DNA from: an uncultured Hungatella sp.
GTDB taxonomy: Bacteria > Bacillota > Clostridia > Lachnospirales > Lachnospiraceae
Direction: 5' to 3'
DNA: 28,653 bases
Assembly: GCA_910577935.1 (NCBI GenBank)
Contig: CAJTOT010000041.1
Coordinates: forward strand, 1 to 28,653
Part shown: positions 23,113-28,653 of the stretch, in pieces
Layout: every line of letters begins with the position of its first letter
How positions within the stretch are numbered: position 1 is the first letter of the stretch
Notes under the pieces: generated by a model
Seen by the model: only the letters and a program-made list of their open reading frames with translations
What the model was told of the DNA's origin: nothing
The model's database searches: none
Made by a program: the position numbers and the translations under genes

Positions 23113-23142
23113 TTGTCCGGGAAATTTTCAGAAAACTATATA
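23113..23142 (+). promoter_or_regulatory. Possible promoter of the cytidylate-kinase-like gene
   Basis: TTGTCC (23113-23118), an 18-base spacer and TATATA (23137-23142) make a usable sigma-A promoter; TAAAAT at 23162-23167 is another -10 candidate with a poor -35. The upstream part of this gap holds a small CTGGTT/AACCAG hairpin near 23065-23085 and nothing else clear. Confidence 0.4.
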
Positions 23143-23220
23143 AAAATCCTGAAATCTATGGTAAAATAATGCCACAGATATCTCTATAACCAAACCGGAA
23201 ATCGAACAAGGAGGATTATC

Positions 23221-23859
23221 ATGGGAAAAGATAAGTACAATATCACCATCAACCGCCTTTACGGCAGCGGAGGCCGCATCATGGGCAAGAAACTGTCCGA
23301 AGAGCTTGGCATCCCGTTTTACGATGAAGAGATTTTGAAAATGGCCTCCGAGGCCAGCGCCGTCGGCGAACAGTATTTCCGCCTCAATGACGAGAAGGCC
23401 GGCAACAACCTGTTCTTCCGGGCAGTAGGCGGCCTAAAGACCAGCCTGGAAGAGCCGTCTCTTGATGACGATATCACCTCCCCGGAAAATCTTTTCCGTT
23501 TCCAGTCAAAGATGATCCGCCAGGTGGCCCGGGAGCAGTCCTGCATCATCATGGGCCGGTGCGCCGATTTTGTGCTGGAAGCCGCCGGGTTTAAGAATCT
23601 GGTCCGCATGTTCGTATACGCCGACAGCAGCACCTGTATCCGCCGTGTCTGCGAGGTGGACGGCGTGGACACCAAAGAAGCCCTGCGCCGGGTCAACCGC
23701 ATCAGCAGGCAGCGCCGGGATTATTACAAATATTATACCGGAAAGGAGTGGGAGGACATGTCCAACTACGACCTGCCCCTCAACACCACCACCCTGGAGC
23801 TGGACCCGGCAGTGCAGCTGGTGAAAGAATATCTGCGCCTGCGGGACATTGAGGTGTAG
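23221..23859 (+). CDS. Cytidylate-kinase-like P-loop protein (Cytidylate_kin2)
   Basis: A 212-residue cytosolic protein of the Cytidylate_kin2 family, common in clostridia next to or apart from true cmk. The nucleotide-binding loop is YGSGGRIMGKKL (about 14-25), a GSGG variant rather than the usual GxxGxGK. Other features are the middle QSCIIMGRCADFVLE and a lid-like RQRRDYYKYYTGKEW, followed by YDLPLNT. These fit a small-molecule or nucleotide kinase, but the substrate is not established for the family. AAGGAGG lies 7 bases before the ATG. It stands alone, followed by a hairpin at 23929-23957. True CMP kinases differ in the P-loop and are about 220 residues. Confidence 0.85.
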   Translation: MGKDKYNITINRLYGSGGRIMGKKLSEELGIPFYDEEILKMASEASAVGEQYFRLNDEKAGNNLFFRAVGGLKTSLEEPSLDDDITSPENLFRFQSKMIRQVAREQSCIIMGRCADFVLEAAGFKNLVRMFVYADSSTCIRRVCEVDGVDTKEALRRVNRISRQRRDYYKYYTGKEWEDMSNYDLPLNTTTLELDPAVQLVKEYLRLRDIEV

Positions 23860-23928
23860 AAGACCGCGGATTAACCGTCGGGCATCTCACCTCACATATC
23901 CACGGCAGCCCGCCTGCCGCGAACCGAA

Positions 23929-23957
23929 AAAGCCATCAGACCTGTTCTGGTGGCTTT
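23929..23957 (+). terminator. Hairpin after the cytidylate-kinase-like gene
   Basis: AAAGCCATCAG (23929-23939) pairs with CTGGTGGCTTT (23947-23957), ten of eleven positions plus a G-T pair, around a 7-base loop. The tail is TTTAAAAAA, so the T tract is short. A second small hairpin, CGGCAG/CTGCCG (23903-23919), lies before it. Confidence 0.55.
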
Positions 23958-24006
23958 AAAAAATGAAAAAAAATGTTAAGCATGTAATAAAATTTTAATA
24001 TTTTTT

Positions 24007-24022
24007 CGACAGTAATCTGTCG
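24007..24022. promoter_or_regulatory. Perfect 16-bp palindrome upstream of the NlpC/P60 promoter
   Basis: CGACAG-TAAT-CTGTCG is a perfect 6-4-6 inverted repeat in an otherwise AT-rich stretch. It ends 20 bases before the -10 and covers the place where a -35 would lie, so a bound protein would block or replace -35 contact. A regulator is likely but unidentified. Confidence 0.5.
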
Positions 24023-24039
24023 TATTCGGGAAAAAGATG

Positions 24040-24048
24040 TGATATACT
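24040..24048 (+). promoter_or_regulatory. Extended -10 promoter of the NlpC/P60 gene
   Basis: TGATATACT contains the TGN extension and a good -10 (TATACT). The -35 position is poor and is overlapped by the palindrome. An A/T-rich block (23960-24006) could act as an UP-like element. Confidence 0.5.
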
Positions 24049-24070
24049 GGTTCTATTGTGTCTACCAGCC

Positions 24071-24103
24071 ACCGCCGCCGCCCCTTAAGGCCGCCGCGGC
24101 GGT
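24071..24103 (+). other. GC-rich leader hairpin before the NlpC/P60 gene
   Basis: ACCGCCGC (24071-24078) pairs with GCGGCGGT (24096-24103) around a loop that contains the palindrome CCTTAAGG. It lies between the predicted transcript start and the ribosome site (AGGAG, 24122-24126), with 18 bases of spacing, so it does not cover the site. It may stabilise the mRNA or slow translation. It stands out from the AT-rich surroundings. Confidence 0.45.
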
Positions 24104-24133
24104 TTACCTTAACGATGTGTCAGGAGAATACCT

Positions 24134-25786
24134 ATGTTTGATAAAGACGATTACACGAAGATATTAGACAGAGCAAGAAGAAAGAGGAACAACAGAGATT
24201 ATCTCCGCTATCTGATCATAGCAGCCATAGCAGCCGCAGTCATCGGACTCATCATTTTAATAGGAGCCCTGATCAAAAACTCCGGTTCCAAAAGGGAAGA
24301 ACCCGGCCAGGAGGCAGTCCAGTCCCTCGCGGAATCCGAATCATCTACAGAGGAAGAGACCACCATAGACGAAGAGTCCCTGCGCCAGTCAGAAGAAGAA
24401 CGCCTGGAACAGGAGAGTCTGGCCCAGGAGGCCGCTGACCGGCAGGCCGTGGTGGACGCCTACGGCAATCTGGGAATCGTCCGTGTGGACGGCTACCTTA
24501 ATGTCCGCAAAACCCCGGACACCGGCGGCGAGATTATCGGAAAGATGCAGGGCAACAGCGCCTGCGACATTCTTGGCCAGGAAGGCGACTGGTATCAGAT
24601 CCACTCCGGCCAGGTAGACGGATACATCTCCGGCCAGTACGTCATAACCGGCGACGAGGCCCGCTCTCTGGCCCTGGAGCAGGTAAAGATGATGGCCGTG
24701 GTCACGGCGGACAACGTCAACATCCGCCAAACCCCCGAGATCAACCCGGACAATATCGTCGCTCAGGCCCTTTTAGACGAGCGCTATGAAGTTGTGGATC
24801 AGCAGGAGGGATGGGTGCAGACTGCCGACGGGTACATGTCCGCTGACTTTGTAGATGTGAGATATGCCCTCAACGAGGCCAGAAAGATGGACTTAAAGGC
24901 CATGGCCATCAACCAGTACAGCAACCTGCTGATATCCAAGGTCACCGATTATCTGAATATCCGCAGCTCCCCCAAAGACGAGGGCAATTCCAACATCATC
25001 GGCAAGCTCCCCGGCAAGGCAGCCGCCGAGATACTGGGAACCGAGGAAGGCTGGTACAAGATACACTCCGGCAACATCACCGGCTATGTGACCACCGACA
25101 GCCAGTACACCGCCACCGGCCAGGAGGCCGTGGATCTGGCCATGGGTTCCGCCTCCCTCATGGCTATCGTCAACACGGACAAACTGAACGTCCGCACATC
25201 CCCCTCCACCGAGGCCGCCATCTGGACCCAGATATCCAAGGAAGAACGATATCCTGTGCTTGACCAGAAGGACGGATGGGTGCAGATCGAGCTGGACGGC
25301 GGAGACGATGAATCCAGCGACGGCGCCTTTATCTCCACAAGAGACAACAACGTGGAAGTCCGGTACGCCTTGGCGGAGGCCATCAAGTTCTCTCCTCTGG
25401 AGGAACTGGCCAACCAGCAGGCCTCCAGGAGAAACCAGATCGTCAACTTTGCCCTCCAGTATGTGGGCAACCCCTACGTGTGGGGCGGAACCAGCCTGAC
25501 CAGAGGCGCCGACTGCTCCGGTTTTGTCCAGTCCGTGCTCAAAAACTACGGCATCAGCCTCCCCAGAACCTCCAGGGAACAGGCCAAAGTGGGACGGGCC
25601 ATCAACTCCAGCGAGATGCGCCCCGGTGACCTGATCTTCTATGCCAACAGCAGCGGAACCATCAACCATGTTGCCATGTACATCGGCAACGGGCAGATCG
25701 TCCACGCGGCCAGCCGCAGAAGCGGCATCCGCATCTCCACCTGGAACTACAGAAGCCCGGCCAGGATTCGGAATGTCATCGACTGA
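24134..25786 (+). CDS. Membrane-anchored NlpC/P60 hydrolase with four SH3 domains
   Basis: A 550-residue envelope protein. A basic cytosolic head (1-23) is followed by one membrane helix (24-47), an acidic Glu/Ser-rich spacer (55-105), four bacterial SH3 domains at about 114-171, 186-242, 266-325 and 342-410, and a C-terminal NlpC/P60 domain (about 435-550). Catalytic Cys461 is in RGADCSGF, His512 in INHVAMYIGNG and the third polar residue is His524. NlpC/P60 enzymes cut D-gamma-Glu-diamino acid bonds in peptidoglycan; SH3 repeats bind the wall. The SH3 units occur as an A-B-A-B pattern, each pair ending VRYALNEA or VRYALAEA. AGGAG precedes the ATG by 7 bases. It has its own promoter, with an operator-like palindrome. 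Confidence 0.93.
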   Translation: MFDKDDYTKILDRARRKRNNRDYLRYLIIAAIAAAVIGLIILIGALIKNSGSKREEPGQEAVQSLAESESSTEEETTIDEESLRQSEEERLEQESLAQEAADRQAVVDAYGNLGIVRVDGYLNVRKTPDTGGEIIGKMQGNSACDILGQEGDWYQIHSGQVDGYISGQYVITGDEARSLALEQVKMMAVVTADNVNIRQTPEINPDNIVAQALLDERYEVVDQQEGWVQTADGYMSADFVDVRYALNEARKMDLKAMAINQYSNLLISKVTDYLNIRSSPKDEGNSNIIGKLPGKAAAEILGTEEGWYKIHSGNITGYVTTDSQYTATGQEAVDLAMGSASLMAIVNTDKLNVRTSPSTEAAIWTQISKEERYPVLDQKDGWVQIELDGGDDESSDGAFISTRDNNVEVRYALAEAIKFSPLEELANQQASRRNQIVNFALQYVGNPYVWGGTSLTRGADCSGFVQSVLKNYGISLPRTSREQAKVGRAINSSEMRPGDLIFYANSSGTINHVAMYIGNGQIVHAASRRSGIRISTWNYRSPARIRNVID

Positions 25787-25854
25787 TAACGATGTCGCCT
25801 ATGACCCGGCATCTGTCTCTATAGAATAAGAAGACTGTTTTTATCCGGTTTTCC

Positions 25855-25897
25855 GCATCGGGTGAACGCCCGATGCCCCTTGTCCGGCGTAAGCCGG
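25855..25897. terminator. Paired hairpins after the NlpC/P60 gene
   Basis: GCATCGGG/CCCGATGC (25855-25862 with 25869-25876, 6-base loop) is a perfect stem, followed by CCGGC/GCCGG (25884-25888 with 25893-25897). Neither has a T tract. They lie between two convergent genes and probably help stop read-through. Confidence 0.5.
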
Positions 25898-25934
25898 GCA
25901 GGAAGATGCCCCCTCCCGTGAACACCAAGAATAC

Positions 25935-25978
25935 GCCCGGCAGCCAAAGGTTCTTCACAGAACCAACCGCTGCCGGGC
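25935..25978 (-). terminator. Long hairpin between convergent genes, after the YprB-like gene
   Basis: GCCCGGCAGC (25935-25944) pairs perfectly with GCTGCCGGGC (25969-25978); inside, GGTTCT (25949-25954) pairs with AGAACC (25959-25964) around a 4-base loop. It lies about 28 bases beyond the minus-strand gene stop. The following T content (GTATTCTT) is weak, so it may be bidirectional or serve to block antisense transcription. Confidence 0.6.
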
Positions 25979-26005
25979 ATTATAAACAGACATTATAAAT
26001 GGCCA

Positions 26006-27109
26006 TTATGGATTTGAAGATTCCCCGCGCTCCATGGCCCACAAAAGATACGCTTTCAGTTTCTCCTGATTGTGAAACAGCTCCGGCGCGTACTCCGCGT
26101 ACTGCTGCCTGTCCCTGTAGTCCTTACGAAAAGCCGGAGTCCAAAGCCCCTGGGGCTGGGCAAGAAAGCAGGACTCCCTATAGGTGTAGCAGGTCTTTGC
26201 CGTGGCCTGCCTGCGGGCCTGTCTCTCCACATAAGTCCCCACGCTCTTATGTATAGCCCTGTCCTCACAGGGAAGGTAATAGTAATTCTTATAATCAGGA
26301 TAAAAGTACTTCATCCTGCCCTCAAAAAGCGGAACCGTAAGTGTCAGCATGTTGTCCTGAGCCTTAAAAGCGCCTCGAGATGTCTGCCACTCCACAGGTA
26401 CGGGAACAGTCTCCCCGCTTTTCATGGTGAGACAAAGGCTGGAATCCTCCTCTCCAAAGATATCCGTCTGAGTCAAGGTCTGCTGAACTTCCAGCACAAA
26501 ATCGCCCTCCAGAAAATCCCCATAAAACAGAATCGGCAAAATAAACGGCATCCCCTCCAGGTCTTCACGGTTGTGAAGCATAAGCATATGGTAGAGCCTG
26601 TCTTCCCCGGTGGCCAGATAATCACCGTACACATCGATCAGCTCTCCCCCTGAATACATATCCTGGCGATAGATTCCGAGAAAGTGTTCGATACTCTTCT
26701 GTTTCAGGCTGTCCAGCCCCAAAATGTTCCCATAGGGCCGAATTCTCCTGTAGATGTCCACGCTGACAAAGCCAGATACATCCCAAGGAAGCCCATAAAA
26801 CAGACACCGTTTCTGAAGAAAGGGTATGTCAAACCGGTCTCCGTTGTAGTGGACCAGCACGGAAAACCCTTTGACAAATTCCAGGAACGCCTCCAGGATA
26901 TCCCTCTCCGCCCCATCACTGTCCGCAAACCACTGGGACAGCTGCCAGGTGCCCTGGCGAAAACAGGTGCAGCCGATGAGATAAAGCCTAGAATAATCTC
27001 CGGAGAAGCCGGTGGTCTCGATGTCGAAAAAGAGCAGTTTTTCCAGAGGGCCCAGCCGCTCTAACGGGTAGGTGTCAGGGAACAGGAAGGAATGTTGTTC
27101 GGTTATCAT
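26006..27109 (-). CDS. YprB-like RNase H-fold exonuclease
   Basis: A 367-residue cytosolic protein with a DEDD-type 3'-5' exonuclease domain at about 23-195. Metal ligands appear in order: Asp29 and Glu31 in FFDIETTG, Asp94 in NGDRFDIPFL, and His179 with Asp183 in LHNREDLEG, matching the YprB_RNaseH_like family. The C-terminal region (about 200-350) carries YFYPDYKNYYYLPCEDRAIHKSV, seen in clostridial homologues, with no known catalytic role. Nucleic-acid substrate (RNA or DNA repair) is not established. AGGAGG lies 8 bases before the ATG. It is a single gene with its own near-consensus promoter and a long hairpin after it. Confidence 0.86.
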   Translation of the reverse strand: MITEQHSFLFPDTYPLERLGPLEKLLFFDIETTGFSGDYSRLYLIGCTCFRQGTWQLSQWFADSDGAERDILEAFLEFVKGFSVLVHYNGDRFDIPFLQKRCLFYGLPWDVSGFVSVDIYRRIRPYGNILGLDSLKQKSIEHFLGIYRQDMYSGGELIDVYGDYLATGEDRLYHMLMLHNREDLEGMPFILPILFYGDFLEGDFVLEVQQTLTQTDIFGEEDSSLCLTMKSGETVPVPVEWQTSRGAFKAQDNMLTLTVPLFEGRMKYFYPDYKNYYYLPCEDRAIHKSVGTYVERQARRQATAKTCYTYRESCFLAQPQGLWTPAFRKDYRDRQQYAEYAPELFHNQEKLKAYLLWAMERGESSNP

Positions 27110-27164
27110 GCGCGAAGCCTCCTGCCGGCGCGAAGCAAGATTTGAAGGGCTGGCCGGCGGCTTT

Positions 27165-27194
27165 ATTATACCGGAAAAGAGGGGGAGGGGTCAA
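27165..27194 (-). promoter_or_regulatory. Sigma-A promoter of the YprB-like gene
   Basis: The minus strand has TTGACC (27194-27189), an 18-base C/T-rich spacer and TATAAT (27170-27165), about 55 bases before the start codon. Strong match. Confidence 0.78.
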
Positions 27195-27231
27195 TACCGG
27201 ATTTGCAGAGGCCCAAGCAGACAGCCATTTG

Positions 27232-28323
27232 TCATATTAACATCAGACGCCCCGTGTGCGCAATTTTAAAATCATTGCGATGATACATAAAATACAGTGT
27301 TGTCAGATTCTCTCCCAAATACCCTATATAACGGTCCGCCCTCTCCCAGCCTTTGGGGACACTCAGTTCCTCCGTCCTTTTGAGAATGGGAAACAGCCAG
27401 TCACAGTAATCCTTAAAAACCCCTGCCCTGGCAATAAGCATATTATAATTGTAGAAATAAGGCTGGGAAAATATCCTGTTGAAGCTTTTTCCGTATTCCG
27501 GCGCCAGCTCCCTCAAAGCCATGAGCATCGCTTCCCAGTCTTCATCCTTCACATAGCGCCTGTGATGCTCATCAATCGAGGGAAAATGGATTGTGGGATA
27601 TGGCAGAACCACATCAATATCATGCTCCCCCATCCGATATAAATCCTCCTCCGTAATATCCAAAACGCGGCGATAATGGAAAAGGCCCAGATATTCCGCC
27701 CCTCCCCCGTTTTTTCCTACCCAGTACATAGCAGACAGTTCGCTGTAGTTTCTATTTTTCTCGGATATATTTTCTCCCATATCATCTCTGGTATCCGCGA
27801 TACACTCTTCTGTCAGGGCGGCTCCGGCCTGGATAGGATGAAGCCAGCCAGGCGGACTATAGGGGTTCTTCAACGGCATGTCTTTATGGAATCTGGTCAT
27901 ATATACATCCAGGGATGCCCTGCCGCCCTTTCTCATGATCCCCGCCGGATATGTACGAAGAACCTGAAATTCTTTTATAGCCCTATAGTATTTCTCCATG
28001 AGAGCCGCTTCCCTCTTTGAATCAATACAGATAAAATCCCCCAATCCCCGCTTCTTAAGCTCACCAGCAATAGCGTTATGGTGGTTCTCAGGTGTAGCCA
28101 CTAGAATCTTTGCCTTCTGACAGGTCTGAGAACCGTGAAATTCATCCAGAGACAAAACAGGGATGCCGTCTATTTCCCCAGGATTGCCCTCTCTCTCACT
28201 GACAATGAAAGCAGCAATCCCCCGGTCCGGGTATAATTCTTTCACGGCATAATAGACGCTTACCGCTACCATTCCCGCGCCATAGAGGGCCAGCGGCTTT
28301 TCTTCAATCATTCCTTTTTCCAT
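27232..28323 (-). CDS. DUF4422 glycosyltransferase with N-terminal Rossmann-like domain
   Basis: A 363-residue protein with two parts. Residues about 9-100 look like a Rossmann-type nucleotide-binding domain: LALYGAGMVA (GxG at 15-17), IDGIPVLSLDEF, KILVATPENHHNAIAGELKKRG, as in PglD-like and sugar-modifying proteins. Residues about 138-360 are a DUF4422 domain: HKDMPL, HPIQAGAAL, DDMGENISEKNRNYSELSAMYW, YLGLFHYRRV, DVVLP, and YFYNYNMLIARAGVF. DUF4422 proteins are predicted glycosyltransferases of capsule and cell-wall polysaccharide loci. The start has only a weak AGGG site. It begins 9 bases after the cytidylyltransferase stop, so the two form an operon for a surface glycan (inference). Acceptor and donor sugars are unknown. 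Confidence 0.82.
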   Translation of the reverse strand: MEKGMIEEKPLALYGAGMVAVSVYYAVKELYPDRGIAAFIVSEREGNPGEIDGIPVLSLDEFHGSQTCQKAKILVATPENHHNAIAGELKKRGLGDFICIDSKREAALMEKYYRAIKEFQVLRTYPAGIMRKGGRASLDVYMTRFHKDMPLKNPYSPPGWLHPIQAGAALTEECIADTRDDMGENISEKNRNYSELSAMYWVGKNGGGAEYLGLFHYRRVLDITEEDLYRMGEHDIDVVLPYPTIHFPSIDEHHRRYVKDEDWEAMLMALRELAPEYGKSFNRIFSQPYFYNYNMLIARAGVFKDYCDWLFPILKRTEELSVPKGWERADRYIGYLGENLTTLYFMYHRNDFKIAHTGRLMLI

Positions 28324-28332
28324 AGCTTTTCC

Positions 28333-28653
28333 CTACTTAATCCAGTCCTCTCTCTCCATGTTGAGAAGTGCCTTGAACACCTCCAGATCGTCAATGGTGG
28401 TAATCTTTACATTTTTCTCTGTTCCTTTGGAAAAATATACCCGCTCCCCCAGATGAAGCATGAGGGTATTGATATACACTTCCCCTTTGATGCCTCGCCT
28501 TTCAGCCTCCTCGTAGGCCCACAGTGCCTTCCCATACAGATAGGCCTGAGGAGTCTGAACACGCATAATCTCCTGGCGGCCGATATTCTCGTCCCCCGAA
28601 AGTCCATCCTCCGTTCTCACGATGGTCTCCTGGCACCGGACGGCGCTGAGACC
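28333..28653 (-). CDS. IspD/TarI-like cytidylyltransferase (C-terminal fragment)
   Basis: The gene enters from the right edge; 106 codons of the C-terminal half are present. IMRVQTPQAYLYGKALWAYEEA and VYFSKGTEKNVKITTIDDLEVFKALL match the IspD/TarI family, which transfers CMP to a polyol or methylerythritol phosphate. The usual DDxS of IspD is replaced by YINTLMLHLG, as in family members from polysaccharide loci, and the neighbour is a DUF4422 glycosyltransferase, so a CDP-ribitol or similar role (TarI-like) is preferred over isoprenoid IspD. This is inference, and the catalytic N-terminal half is out of view. Confidence 0.78.
   Translation of the reverse strand, partial: GLSAVRCQETIVRTEDGLSGDENIGRQEIMRVQTPQAYLYGKALWAYEEAERRGIKGEVYINTLMLHLGERVYFSKGTEKNVKITTIDDLEVFKALLNMEREDWIK

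Overview
The window looks like a chromosomal segment from an anaerobic, low-oxygen-niche Bacillota, most likely a Lachnospiraceae-type clostridium. The grounds are strong AGGAGG ribosome sites before nearly every gene, sigma-A promoters, GC-rich coding DNA with AT-rich intergenic gaps, and family content typical of gut clostridia (mannose-family PTS, SleB-type hydrolase, AsnA, YprB-like nuclease, Cytidylate_kin2, DUF4422). Species cannot be named from the sequence alone. No rRNA, tRNA, CRISPR array or intact mobile element was seen.

Layout, left to right (almost everything is on the minus strand, so operons read right to left). 1-74: start of a sugar ABC permease leaving the window, with its own extended -10 promoter. 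196-5420: a sensing/uptake operon, in transcription order a membrane-anchored periplasmic-binding-like protein, a NarL-type histidine kinase, its response regulator, a lipoprotein solute-binding protein and a Cof-type HAD phosphatase. 5650-8395: a complete mannose-family PTS (IIA, IIB, IIC, IID) with an unusual 39-bp tandem repeat in the IIA-IIB gap. 8638-12279: a two-gene operon of unrecognised function (multi-TM protein, then an 843-residue surface protein), bounded by a clear sigma-A promoter and a 53-nt near-perfect hairpin. 12487-13263: secreted SleB-type hydrolase. 13537-13989: Nudix hydrolase with its own promoter and terminator. 14105-14298: a probable relic of an Rpn/PD-(D/E)XK transposase-like gene. 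14331-21764: a long repair/division cluster ruvA-ruvB-zapA-U32-ftsW/rodA-class B PBP, led by a promoter with a degenerate LexA-like box. 21952-22965: asnA. 23221-25786: the only two plus-strand genes, a cytidylate-kinase-like P-loop protein and a membrane-anchored SH3-NlpC/P60 hydrolase. 26006-27109: YprB-like exonuclease. 27232-28653: a polysaccharide-type pair, DUF4422 glycosyltransferase and an IspD/TarI-like cytidylyltransferase cut by the window end.

How the parts fit. The left third handles detection and import of sugars: binding proteins outside the membrane, a two-component system between them, and PTS import next to it. The middle is envelope-centred: peptidoglycan hydrolases, a SEDS glycosyltransferase with its partner transpeptidase, ZapA, and an uncharacterised surface/membrane pair. 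The best candidates for something undescribed are that surface/membrane pair (8638-12279) and the repeat element in the PTS operon (7878-7955). Several regulatory palindromes (8509-8533, 13308-13323, 24007-24022) also have no explanation from the coding annotation.
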